A DNA stretch of 64,000 nucleotides. Source: TMED88 sp964515335. GTDB lineage: Bacteria > Myxococcota_A > UBA9160 > UBA4427. Location of the stretch: contig CAZETS010000001.1 of assembly GCA_964515335.1 (NCBI GenBank), forward strand, positions 60,504 through 124,503, in the 5' to 3' direction. This document shows, one piece after another, positions 18,292 to 29,393 of this stretch. The translations under genes and the position numbers were made by a program. Below the pieces are notes generated by a model, which was not told the origin of the DNA, searched no databases, and saw only the letters and a program-made list of their open reading frames with translations. How positions within the stretch are numbered: the first letter of the stretch is position 1; each line of letters begins with the position of its first letter.

Positions 18292-20094
18292 ATGGCCGAA
18301 CCGACCCGTACGACGCCCGACGGCAGAACGGTGACCCACGGCGCGACCCTGATGACCCCCTCCGAGGCCTTCGTCGAGACGCTGGTCTCGCAGGGCGTCA
18401 CCGACGTCTTCGGCATCGTGGGCTCGGCCTACATGGACGCGTTCGACCTCTTTCCCGCCGCGGGCATCCGCTTCATCCCGACGGTCCACGAACAAGGCGC
18501 GGCCCACATGGCCGACGGCTACTCGCGCGCCTCGGGACGCCACGGCGTGTGCATCGGCCAGAACGGTCCGGGTATCACCAACTTCGTGACGGCGATCGCC
18601 GCCGCCTACTGGGCGCACAGCCCGGTGGTCGCGATCACGCCCGAGACCGGCACCACGGCGGTCGGCCTCGGCGGCTTCCAGGAAACCGACCAGCTCCCGA
18701 TCTTCGCGCCGATCACCAAGTACCAGGCCCACGTCAACAACCCGGTGCGCATGGCGGAGCTGACGGCCCGCGCCTTCGACCGCGCCAAGGTCGACATGGG
18801 ACCGACACAGCTCAACATCCCGCGCGACTACTTCTACGGCGAGATCGACTGCGCGATCCCCGAGCCGCTGACGATCCGACGCGGCGCCGGCAGCGCCCAG
18901 GACCTGGACGCCGCCGCCGATGCCCTCGCCGGAGCGGAGTTCCCGGTGATCCTCGCCGGTGGCGGCGTGGTGGCCGCGAACGGCGTCGAGGCGTGCGTGC
19001 GGCTGGCCGAGATCCTCGGCGCGCCGGTGGCCAACAGCTACCTCCACAACGACTCCTTCCCGGCCAGCCACGACCTCTGGTGCGGACCGCTCGGCTATCA
19101 CGGCTCGAAGGCCGCGATGCGGCTCATCTCGAAGGCCGACGTCGTGCTGGCACTCGGCTCGCGGCTCGGGCCCTTCGGCACCCTGCCCCAGTACGGCTTC
19201 GACTACTGGCCGGCGGACGCGAAGCTCGTCCAGGTGGACGCCGACACCAACGTGCTCGGCCTGGTGAAGCGCGCCGACGTGACCGTCTGCGCCGACGCCC
19301 GCGAGGCCGCCGAGGCGCTCGCGACACGGCTCGCCGAACGCAAGCTCGCCGGCGACACCAATCGCGCCGCCCGGGCCAAGAGCATCGAGGCCGAGCGTCA
19401 GAGCTGGCGCGAGGAGTTGGCCGGCTGGGATCACGAGACCGACGCGTGGAGCCTCGACGTCTCCAAGGACTCGAGCTACATGCACCCGCGGCCGGTGCTG
19501 CGCGAGCTGCAGAAGGCGCTGCCGGCGGACGCGATGGTCTCGACCGACATCGGCAACATCTGCCAGATCGCCAACAGCTACCTCACCTTCGATCAGCCGC
19601 GCAGCATGTTCGGAGCGATGATGTTCGGCAACTGCGGCTACGCGCTGCCGGCGATGATCGGCTGCAAGGTGGCCTCGCCGGACCGCCCGGCGGTCGCCTA
19701 CGTGGGCGACGGCGCCTGGGGGATGAGCTTCGGCGAGATCCTCACCTGCGTGCGCGAGCAGATCCCCGTCACCGCGGTCGTCTACAACAACCAGCAGTGG
19801 GGAGCCGAGAAGAAGAACCAGGTCGACTTCTACTCGAACCGCTTCCTCGGCGTGAACCTCGAGAATCCCAGCTGGGCCAGCGTGGCGCGCTCGCTCGGCG
19901 CCGAGGGCGTCACGATCGAGAAGCTCTCGGACGTGGGCCCGGCCCTGGCGGACGCCTGCGCGGCCCAGCAGGAGGGCAAGACGACCGTCGTCGAGGTGAT
20001 GGTGACCCGCGAGCTGGGCGACCCCTTCCGCCGCGATGCGCTGAAGCTTCCCAGGCGTCTGCTCTCGAAGTACAAGGCCTACTCGACCGAGTAG
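18292..20094 (+). CDS. xsc: Sulfoacetaldehyde acetyltransferase
   Basis: Xsc uses ThDP to convert sulfoacetaldehyde and phosphate into acetyl phosphate and sulfite. The 600-residue product has the three ThDP-enzyme domains. Xsc-like segments are GIVGSAYMDAFDLFP, QNGPGITNFVTAI, HNDSFPASHDLWCGPLGYHG, PFGTLPQYGFDYWPADAK, QWGAEKKNQ, and the near-terminal ELGDPFRRDALKLP. These separate it from acetolactate synthase, in my reading. The ATG at 18292 has AGAGGAA upstream. An in-frame ATG at 18352 starts closer to the usual Xsc N-terminus (MTPSEAFVETL). The aminotransferase gene follows after 19 bp. Confidence 0.88.
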   Translation: MAEPTRTTPDGRTVTHGATLMTPSEAFVETLVSQGVTDVFGIVGSAYMDAFDLFPAAGIRFIPTVHEQGAAHMADGYSRASGRHGVCIGQNGPGITNFVTAIAAAYWAHSPVVAITPETGTTAVGLGGFQETDQLPIFAPITKYQAHVNNPVRMAELTARAFDRAKVDMGPTQLNIPRDYFYGEIDCAIPEPLTIRRGAGSAQDLDAAADALAGAEFPVILAGGGVVAANGVEACVRLAEILGAPVANSYLHNDSFPASHDLWCGPLGYHGSKAAMRLISKADVVLALGSRLGPFGTLPQYGFDYWPADAKLVQVDADTNVLGLVKRADVTVCADAREAAEALATRLAERKLAGDTNRAARAKSIEAERQSWREELAGWDHETDAWSLDVSKDSSYMHPRPVLRELQKALPADAMVSTDIGNICQIANSYLTFDQPRSMFGAMMFGNCGYALPAMIGCKVASPDRPAVAYVGDGAWGMSFGEILTCVREQIPVTAVVYNNQQWGAEKKNQVDFYSNRFLGVNLENPSWASVARSLGAEGVTIEKLSDVGPALADACAAQQEGKTTVVEVMVTRELGDPFRRDALKLPRRLLSKYKAYSTE

Positions 20095-20113
20095 CGGGCG
20101 CCGAGGTTCCCCG

Positions 20114-21424
20114 ATGACCGACTCCGATCGCCGCGACCACTACTGGCTTCCCTTCACGCCCAACCGCGAGTTCAGGCGCGACCCGAAGAACTTCTCGCGG
20201 GCCGAGGGAATCCACTACTGGAGCGAGGACGGCGACCGCATCCTCGATGCCAGCTCGGGCCTGTTCTGCGTGCCCCTCGGCCACGGCCGGCGCGAGATCG
20301 CCGACGCCGTGCACGCACAGCTGCTCGAGCTCGACTTCGCGGGCGCCTTCATGCGCGGTCACGAAAAGGCCTACGCGGCGGCGCACCGCGTGGCGGAGCT
20401 CACGCCGGCGGGTCTCGACCACGTGTTCTTCGCCAACTCGGGCTCGGAGGCCGTCGAGACGGCCATCAAGGTGGTGCACGCCTACCACCGCGCCCGCGGC
20501 GAGGGCCAGCGCACCGTGTTCGTGTCGCGCGAGCTCGCCTACCACGGCGTCAACATGGGCGGCGTCGCGCTCTCGGGCATCCGCGCGAATCGCGCGTCGT
20601 TCGGGCCGCCCCAGGCGGGCGTCGTCCACCTGCGACACACCGGCATCGCGGCCAACCGCTTCGCGATCGGCCAGCCCACCGAGGGCGCTGACCTCGCCGA
20701 CGATCTCGAGCGCTTCTGCAACACCTACGGTGGCGAGAACATCGCGGCGGTCTTCGTCGAGCCGGTGGCCGGGTCGGTCGGCTGCCTCGCCCCGCCGGCC
20801 GGCTACCTCGAGCGGCTGCGCGAGCTCTGCACCGAGCACGGCATCCTGCTCGTCTTCGATGAGGTGATCACCGGGCTCGGCCGCCTCGGCTCCCCTTTCG
20901 CCGCCCAGGCCTTCGGGGTCACCCCCGATCTCATCACCATGGCCAAGGCCCTGACCAACGGCATGCAGCCGATGAGCGCCGTGGCGGTGGCCGGCGCCGT
21001 CCACGAGGCGATCGTCGAACGCGCGAGCGGCCCCCTCGTCGAGTTCTTCCACGGCTACACGTACAGCGGTCACCCGGCGGCGTGCGCGGCGGCCGTGACG
21101 ACCATCGATCTGTTCCGCAAGGAGAAGAGCTTCGAGCGCGCCGCCGCACTCGCGGAGCCGTTCGCCCAGGGCGTCACGGCCATGCGGGACGTGCCCGGCG
21201 TGATCGGCGCCCGGGCGTACGGACTCTTCGGCGCGGTCGACCTCGAGCCGACTCCGGGGCGACCCGGTCAGGCGGGCTACGACGTGCAGAAGCGCCTGTT
21301 CGACGCGGGGCTGCACCTCAAGGCCACCGGGGACGCGCTGCTGATCGCTCCGGCGTTCACCTACGAGCGGAGCGATCTCGACGAGATGTTCGGGATCCTG
21401 CACGAGGTGGTGGGGCGCGCCTGA
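20114..21424 (+). CDS. Class III omega-amino acid:pyruvate aminotransferase (taurine:pyruvate type by context)
   Basis: The 436-residue PLP enzyme has the class III features: FFANSGSEAVETAIK, AYHGVNMGG, the Asp motif VFDEVITGLGRLG and the Lys in LITMAKALTNG. By sequence it resembles beta-alanine/omega-amino acid:pyruvate aminotransferases (WLPFTPNREF opening). Taurine:pyruvate aminotransferase (Tpa) belongs to the same group. Position 19 bp after xsc suggests it makes sulfoacetaldehyde from taurine, or from hypotaurine by analogy. That substrate is an inference from context. The ATG at 20114 is preceded by GAGG. Confidence 0.85.
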   Translation: MTDSDRRDHYWLPFTPNREFRRDPKNFSRAEGIHYWSEDGDRILDASSGLFCVPLGHGRREIADAVHAQLLELDFAGAFMRGHEKAYAAAHRVAELTPAGLDHVFFANSGSEAVETAIKVVHAYHRARGEGQRTVFVSRELAYHGVNMGGVALSGIRANRASFGPPQAGVVHLRHTGIAANRFAIGQPTEGADLADDLERFCNTYGGENIAAVFVEPVAGSVGCLAPPAGYLERLRELCTEHGILLVFDEVITGLGRLGSPFAAQAFGVTPDLITMAKALTNGMQPMSAVAVAGAVHEAIVERASGPLVEFFHGYTYSGHPAACAAAVTTIDLFRKEKSFERAAALAEPFAQGVTAMRDVPGVIGARAYGLFGAVDLEPTPGRPGQAGYDVQKRLFDAGLHLKATGDALLIAPAFTYERSDLDEMFGILHEVVGRA

Positions 21425-21503
21425 CAGTGTGACGGGCGCGCGTCGCCCCAATCCCTGCCGGGGCGTGCGCAGCCGCCACCGGGCCCGCTCTCGCCCGCCT
21501 CAC

Positions 21504-21520
21504 TTCCGTTTCCGACGGAA
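21504..21520. repeat. Perfect inverted repeat upstream of clpB
   Basis: TTCCGT and ACGGAA flank a five-base loop about 60 bp before the clpB start, in the 155-bp gap after the aminotransferase. It could be an operator or a short hairpin. It does not match the CIRCE element (HrcA operator), and no clear heat-shock promoter was recognised beside it. Confidence 0.3.
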
Positions 21521-21579
21521 TCGGCGCCCCCGAGGCGCCCCCGCTTGCATCCCCGGGGATGGTGCACAAGCTCCCGCTC

Positions 21580-24171
<2,592 letters not shown>

Positions 24172-24214
24172 GACGCCCGAGCGAGTCGGCGAGACGACCC
24201 TCTGGAGCCCGAAC

Positions 24215-24253
24215 GGAGGTTCGTGGCGGAGGTTCGTGGCGGAGGTTCGTGGC
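24215..24253. repeat. Triple 13-bp tandem repeat before a hydrolase gene
   Basis: Three exact copies of GGAGGTTCGTGGC lie head to tail, followed by a decayed partial copy (GGAGATTTCGG). Each unit contains a Shine-Dalgarno-like GGAGG and a GTG three bases later. Because 13 is not a multiple of three, the GTGs at 24223, 24236 and 24249 fall in three different frames; only 24236 is in frame with the hydrolase. Copy-number change would alter which unit is in frame. Confidence 0.9.
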
Positions 24254-24277
24254 GGAGATTTCGGACGGAGGAGCGGG

Positions 24278-25375
24278 TTGGGAAGCTTGATCCGCTGCAT
24301 CCGGTGGGGAGTGATCGCCGTCAGCGCCCTGGTCGCGCTGGCGATCGTGGGCGGGCTTGCCTATCGCAGCCTCTCGCAGTGGCGCATCGCGGCGAGCACC
24401 CGGATCGACTCGCCGCACGGCATCGAATCGCTCGAAGCCGTCGAGCTCGGCGGCGTCCGGCAGTGGCTCTACCTGCGCGGCCAGGACCGCGATGCGCCGG
24501 TGCTGCTGTTCGTTCACGGGGGCCCCGGGTCGCCCGAGATGCCGCTGGCGCGCTCGTTCGGGCTGCGGCTCGAAGAGCACTTCGTCGTCGTGCACTGGGA
24601 CCAGCGCGCCTCGGGCAAGTCGGCCCTCGAGACGGTGCCCCCCGAATCGCTCACCATCGAGCGGTACGTGGCCGACGCGGTCGAGCTGATCGAGCTGCTT
24701 CGCTCCCGCTTCGACGAGCAGCGCGTCTATCTCGTCGGGCACTCGTGGGGAAGCCTGATCGGCACGCTCGTGGCCCGCGACCGCCCCGAGCTGCTGCACG
24801 CCTACGTGGGCCTGGGGCAGGTGGTCGACATGCGGCGCAACGAGGAGATCTCGCATCGCTTCGTGCTCGAGCGCGCCCGCGAGACCGGCAACCACCAGGC
24901 CATCGAAGAGCTCGAGCCGCTGCGGCCGCCCTACGACCACGACCTCGCCGAGCTGATGGTGCAACGCCGCTGGCTCGACCGCTTCGGCGGCGGCATCCAC
25001 GAGGGATCGATGGCGCCCTTCATCGTGCGCGGAACCCTGTCGCCCGAGTATTCGCTCTGGGAGCTGTACTCGACCCTCGAATCGATGAAAGGCCTGCTCG
25101 AGCAGCTGTGGGGACAGATGGCCGACGTGGACCTGATCGCCCAGGCGCCGCGCCTCGACGTACCCGTCTATTTCCTGACGGGACGCCACGACTACAACAC
25201 GCCCTTCGAGCTGGTCGAGGAGTACTTCGAAGTCCTCGAGGCTCCCCACAAGGAGATCGTCTGGTTCGAGCACTCCGCCCACTCGCCCAACCTCGAAGAG
25301 CCCGAGCGCTATCAAGCGGTGCTGATCGACGAGATCCTGCCGGCCACCCATCCCCGCCAGGCATCCACACCCTGA
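24278..25375 (+). CDS. Membrane-anchored alpha/beta hydrolase (proline iminopeptidase-like)
   Basis: The product shows the oxyanion loop FVHGGPGSPE, the WDQRASGKS motif typical of the proline-iminopeptidase group, the nucleophile elbow GHSWG (Ser156), a late Asp (TGRHDYNTP) and a His near ATHP or EHSAHSP. An N-terminal hydrophobic helix (about residues 6-30) suggests a membrane anchor or signal. The TTG at 24278 is preferred because GGAGGAG lies four bases upstream. The alternative GTG at 24236 lies inside the tandem repeat and would give 379 residues. The substrate is unknown. Confidence 0.8.
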   Translation: MGSLIRCIRWGVIAVSALVALAIVGGLAYRSLSQWRIAASTRIDSPHGIESLEAVELGGVRQWLYLRGQDRDAPVLLFVHGGPGSPEMPLARSFGLRLEEHFVVVHWDQRASGKSALETVPPESLTIERYVADAVELIELLRSRFDEQRVYLVGHSWGSLIGTLVARDRPELLHAYVGLGQVVDMRRNEEISHRFVLERARETGNHQAIEELEPLRPPYDHDLAELMVQRRWLDRFGGGIHEGSMAPFIVRGTLSPEYSLWELYSTLESMKGLLEQLWGQMADVDLIAQAPRLDVPVYFLTGRHDYNTPFELVEEYFEVLEAPHKEIVWFEHSAHSPNLEEPERYQAVLIDEILPATHPRQASTP

Positions 25376-25475
25376 CCTCTCGACGTGCATTCACGCCGAG
25401 GGCGCGTCAGCCTCAGTGAGGCTCCTCCCCACGAGCCACGATCCCGGCCGGCGCTCTGCGGAAGGGAGCCGTGCG

Positions 25476-27275
25476 TCAGGTCAGGCGACGATGCTGGTAC
25501 AGCTCGACGTCCTCGAACCCGAGCCGCCGATACCAGGCCCGCGTCCCCACCGCCGAGATCACGGCCAGGTCGCCGAAGCCCGCGTCGCGCGCCCGGCGGG
25601 CCGCCTCTTCGACCAGGCGGCTGCCGAGCCCGCGGTGCTGGGCGCGCTCGTCCGGGCGGTCGCCGAGCGCGAGCGACGCGCCGTACACGTGCACCTCACG
25701 CACGATCGCAGCGCCGCGAAGCTCGGCGGGCGCTTCGGACGCCGCGCGCCGGTCGGGAAGCGACAGGCGCAGGAAACCGACCAGGCGATCCTCGGGCGTG
25801 ACCAGCTCGATGAAGCACTCCTCGCCGGTCGAAGTCGCGTAGCGTGTCTCGCTGAGCTCGAGCGCGGCCTCGTCGACCCCGCTCCGGCGGATCTCCCGCG
25901 CCCGCACGTCCACGCAGCGCCCGCCCCGGCGCGTCAGCTCCGCCTCGGCGAGCTGGCGAAAGTTCGTGAGCTTGTTGCCGGCCACGATGTCGTCGGACGA
26001 GATGTCGCGGATCACCCGGGTGACGCGGCAGTAGCGCGGCACCCGGGCCAGCGCGCCGGCCACCACGTCGAGCAGCTCGTCGTGCGCGTACGGGCGCCAG
26101 TCGCCCCGCTCGTAGAAGCCCATCAGCTCGGCCGTCTCGATCAGGCTGCACGGATAGACCTTCAGCTCGTCCGGACGGAACGCCTCGTCGTCGAAGAGGC
26201 GCCCGAAGTCGTCGAGATCGCTGGCGGGCGTGGCGCCGAGCAGGTTGGGCATCCAGTGGGCGTGGATCTTGAAGCCCGCGGCCCGCAGCCGATGCATGGC
26301 GCGCCGGGTGGTCGCCACGTCGTGGCCGCGTCGGTTCGCCGCGAGGACGTCGTCGGACAGGCTCTGGATGCCGATCTGCACCTTCGTACAACCGAGGCGG
26401 CGGATTCGCCGCACCTCGCCAGCGGTCACGTGGTCTGGCCGCGTCTCGACCACGAAGCCGACGCTTCGGCAACGCGCCGTCTCGTTGCGCCGGTGCGCGG
26501 CCGCCAGCTCGGCCCAGGTCGCCTGCTCGCGCGAAGTGACGAGCCGCCCGGCGAGCCGCTCGCGCAGGTGCGTCGACACGGTGTCGTTGTAGCCGACGCC
26601 GGCTGCGTCCTCGAGTCCGCGAAAGTCGCGGATCTCGATCTCGACCTCGCCGCGCCCGTCGACGTCTTCGCCGAAGTCCGAGAGCGCGTCGAAGCAGCGC
26701 TTTGCGAACCAGATCTGATACGGCTCGGGATACGACGACCAGGTGCCGCCGAGAACGATCAGCTCGACCTTGTCGACTGGATGCCCGATCGCGCGATACG
26801 TCGCGAGGCGGCCCCAGGTCTGTAGATACGGATCGAAGTGGCTCTGCGCCGCGCGCTGCGCGCCGGGTTCGTCGGCGAGGTAGCTCTTCGGCATGCGGAC
26901 GTCGCTCGGGCAGAACACGCAGCGCCCGGGACACGGATACGGCTTCGTGAGCACGGTGAGCGGGGTGACGCCGCTCTGCGTGCGCACGGGGCGCAGCTGG
27001 ACGCGGCGCACGAACGCCTCCTCGTCCAGCGTGAAGGCGGCCTCCGGCGCAAGCGCGCGGTAGCCGGCGATCAGCTGACTGCGCGAGAAGAATCCTCGCC
27101 CGTCGCGGGGGTGGGCGCGCAGGATGCGGTCGAGCTGCTCGGGCGCCACCGCGCCGCCTTCGTCGGGCAATGCCTCGATGGCCCGCACGATCGCGACGAG
27201 GGCGTCGCGGTGGCGTGCCGAGTCGAAGCCCGCCGCGTGGGCCGGCACCGCCGCGTTGCTCGATCGGGACGCCAT
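25476..27275 (-). CDS. Elp3-type radical SAM / GNAT tRNA-uridine modifying enzyme
   Basis: The 599-residue product has the full Elp3 layout. The radical-SAM domain carries CPGRCVFCP (Cys115, Cys119, Cys122), GGTWSSYPEPYQIWF, GFVVETRPDHVT and KVQIGIQSLSDDVL. A C-terminal GNAT domain (about 470-599) ends in RRLGFEDVELYQHRRL. Elp3 attaches carboxymethyl-type groups to C5 of wobble U34 in tRNA, using acetyl-CoA and SAM. Bacterial and archaeal members act without other Elongator subunits. The start is ATG at 27275; a long frame upstream has no homology and crosses the divergent methyltransferase. Confidence 0.9.
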   Translation of the reverse strand: MASRSSNAAVPAHAAGFDSARHRDALVAIVRAIEALPDEGGAVAPEQLDRILRAHPRDGRGFFSRSQLIAGYRALAPEAAFTLDEEAFVRRVQLRPVRTQSGVTPLTVLTKPYPCPGRCVFCPSDVRMPKSYLADEPGAQRAAQSHFDPYLQTWGRLATYRAIGHPVDKVELIVLGGTWSSYPEPYQIWFAKRCFDALSDFGEDVDGRGEVEIEIRDFRGLEDAAGVGYNDTVSTHLRERLAGRLVTSREQATWAELAAAHRRNETARCRSVGFVVETRPDHVTAGEVRRIRRLGCTKVQIGIQSLSDDVLAANRRGHDVATTRRAMHRLRAAGFKIHAHWMPNLLGATPASDLDDFGRLFDDEAFRPDELKVYPCSLIETAELMGFYERGDWRPYAHDELLDVVAGALARVPRYCRVTRVIRDISSDDIVAGNKLTNFRQLAEAELTRRGGRCVDVRAREIRRSGVDEAALELSETRYATSTGEECFIELVTPEDRLVGFLRLSLPDRRAASEAPAELRGAAIVREVHVYGASLALGDRPDERAQHRGLGSRLVEEAARRARDAGFGDLAVISAVGTRAWYRRLGFEDVELYQHRRLT

Positions 27276-27307
27276 CGCCAGGCCTAGAGTAACATCGGAG
27301 CGAGAGC

Positions 27308-28075
27308 ATGGATGCCCACACGCGAGCGCAGCTGCGCGCCGTGAACCGCCGCTTCTACGACGGTTCGGCCAGCGCGTTCGCCGCGAGCCGCGACCACGCC
27401 TGGCCCGGCTGGTCGCGCATCCCGCTTCCACCGGGCCGCCCGTTGCGCGCGCTCGACGTCGGCTGCGGGAACGCCCGCTTTGCGGCCGCGCTGCGCGAGC
27501 GGCTGGGCGTGGGCTTCTCGTACGTGGGCATCGACGAGAGCCGTGCAATGCTCGCGCACGCAGACGAAACCCTCTCGGCGCTGCAAGACGTCGAACGCTC
27601 ACTCTGCGCCGGGGACGTGCTCGACGCCGGCTCGTTGGAGCGGGCGGCCGGTGGCCGCTTCGATCTGGTGGCCGCCTTCGGCTTGCTCCACCACGTACCC
27701 GGCGCCCAGGAGCGGCGCGCGTTCCTGGCCGAACTCGCCGAGTGCGTCGCCGAGGGCGGCGTGCTGGCGGTGACGGCCTGGCAGTTCGCCGACCGCGATC
27801 GCTTCGCCGGCCGGATCGTTCCGTGGTCGACCCTCGCGTCACACGGCCTGCCACCCGTCGATCCCGGCCAGCTCGAGCCGGGCGATCACCTGCTGTCCTT
27901 CGGCGGCGAGAGCGGTGCGCTCCGCTACTGCCACCACAGTGACGAGGCCGAGCTCGACGCGCTCGTCGCGGCGCTGCCGCTCGAAGAGATCGATCGCTTC
28001 TCGGCGGACGGCCGCAGCGGCGACCTGAACCGCTACCTGGTGCTGCGGCGCCCGGCCACGGGCGGCGCCCCCTGA
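27308..28075 (+). CDS. SAM-dependent methyltransferase, Trm9/ABH8-like
   Basis: The 255-residue class I methyltransferase shows RRFYDGSASAFAASR at the N-terminus, the SAM-binding LDVGCGNARF (about 47-56) and AAFGLLHHVPG. The C-terminal end has ALRYCHHSDEAELDAL and GRSGDLNRYLVLRR. The first and last segments resemble Trm9/ABH8-type tRNA methyltransferases, which methylate carboxymethyl-uridine to mcm5U. It is divergent from the Elp3 gene with only 32 bp between starts, which supports that role. The alternative is a generic UbiE-like methyltransferase. Confidence 0.75.
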   Translation: MDAHTRAQLRAVNRRFYDGSASAFAASRDHAWPGWSRIPLPPGRPLRALDVGCGNARFAAALRERLGVGFSYVGIDESRAMLAHADETLSALQDVERSLCAGDVLDAGSLERAAGGRFDLVAAFGLLHHVPGAQERRAFLAELAECVAEGGVLAVTAWQFADRDRFAGRIVPWSTLASHGLPPVDPGQLEPGDHLLSFGGESGALRYCHHSDEAELDALVAALPLEEIDRFSADGRSGDLNRYLVLRRPATGGAP

Positions 28076-28150
28076 AGCGCGCTCGCCCCTGACACGAGCG
28101 CGGCGTCTCGATATCGTGCGGCCCCCGCGCCCACCAACCGGAGCACCACC

Positions 28151-28975
28151 GTGCCCAGGCCCGCCGCTCCTGCCAGCGACAATCGCTTCGACCGCGACAC
28201 CGCCGTGACCCTCGTGGAAGGCGGCACGTACTCGGCCTGCATCGACCGCGGCTGGTGGGTGGTTCGCGGTCCGAACGGCGGCTACATCGCCGCGATCGTG
28301 CAGCGCGCCGTCTGTGCCGCGATCGGCGAGCCCGGCCGCCTCCCGCGATCGCTGACCGTCCACTACACGTCGCCCCCGAGCGAGGGCGAAGCGCTGATCG
28401 AGACACGCGTCGAGCGGCGCGGCCGCTCGCTCAGCACCGTGACGGCGCGGCTCACCCAGGGCGGCAAGCTGCGGGCCCTGGCGCTGGCCGCGTGCTCGAC
28501 GCCGCGCGAGAGCCACGAGTTCTACCACGCCGAGATGCCCCGGGTGCCGGGCGCCGACGGCCTGCCGCCGGGCTCGACCGAGATCCCCGTCCACCAGCGC
28601 TACGAAGTCCGCTTCGTGCCCGACATGCAGCCCAACACCGGCAGGGAGACCGCCGCGGTGGGCGCGTGGATCCGCCCCGCCGAGCCGCGAGCGCTCGACC
28701 ACGCGCTGATCGCCGCCTACGCGGACGCCCTGCCCCCGGCCATCTTCGCCCGGGCCACCCAGATGGGCGAGTTCGGCGCGCTGCCGACCGTGGACCTCAC
28801 CGTCCACTACCGCATGGATCCCGCCGACGCGGGGGTCGGCCCCGATGACCACTGCCTCGCGATCTTCAGGTCGCGGCTCGCCCACGGCGGCTACATCGAG
28901 GAGGACGGGGAGATCTGGACGCCGAGCGGCCAGCTCCTCGCGCAGTCGCGTCAGCTCGCCGTGATCCTCGGCTGA
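28151..28975 (+). CDS. Acyl-CoA thioesterase-like protein (double hot-dog)
   Basis: The 274-residue product resembles the TesB-like acyl-CoA thioesterase superfamily. The N-terminal hot-dog half shows GWWVVRGPNGGYIAAIV and SLTVHYTSPPSEGEALIET. The C-terminal half shows LPTVDLTVHYRM and SRLAHGGYIEEDGEIW, where the Asp/Thr/Gln-type catalytic residues would lie. The family hydrolyses acyl-CoA thioesters in the cytoplasm. The start is a GTG at 28151; the gene follows the methyltransferase by 75 bp and may share its transcript. Confidence 0.8.
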   Translation: MPRPAAPASDNRFDRDTAVTLVEGGTYSACIDRGWWVVRGPNGGYIAAIVQRAVCAAIGEPGRLPRSLTVHYTSPPSEGEALIETRVERRGRSLSTVTARLTQGGKLRALALAACSTPRESHEFYHAEMPRVPGADGLPPGSTEIPVHQRYEVRFVPDMQPNTGRETAAVGAWIRPAEPRALDHALIAAYADALPPAIFARATQMGEFGALPTVDLTVHYRMDPADAGVGPDDHCLAIFRSRLAHGGYIEEDGEIWTPSGQLLAQSRQLAVILG

Positions 28976-29393
28976 GCGGCGGGCCGATCGCCGAGGCGCG
29001 CGCGGCACCGCCCGGGCAGACGCACCGCCACGCGAAACGCTCCGTCCGCAGCGGAATCCGGCCTCGCGCCGGGGACACTTGCGACGTGCCCACGATAATG
29101 GTGCCGACGGTCCAAGAGTCGGCCCCGGGACCTCCCCTCGCCGGAGCGCCCGTTTCGTGACCCCGAGAACCCTACCAGGCCCCCGCCCGCGGGTCAGAAC
29201 GGGTCCGGACGTTCGCGTTCGTGACTGGCGAAGAAGGTCCCAGGGAGCCGCGGGCCAGAACCAATTTCGTGGGCACCTCCGAAGGCTCCCCCCGACCCGC
29301 GCAGCCCCCGATCGAGCGGCCGGCGGCGCCGCGTCTGCGCGCCCGGTGATGCTCAATACACTTTCCTGACGGGCCGATGTAGACGCTGGATCT
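28976..29393. other. Intergenic region, 418 bp
   Basis: No convincing gene is seen; the open frames here lack start signals and conserved segments. A weak promoter-like pair, GGGACA at 29072 and GATAAT at 29094 with 16 bp between, faces the kinase gene about 295 bp downstream. The rest is GC-rich with no strong hairpin. Confidence 0.5.

Noticed and set aside
21425..21579. A CIRCE or heat-shock promoter in front of clpB.
   Set aside because: The small inverted repeat does not match CIRCE (no TTAGCACTC arms), and no convincing sigma-32 type pair was seen.
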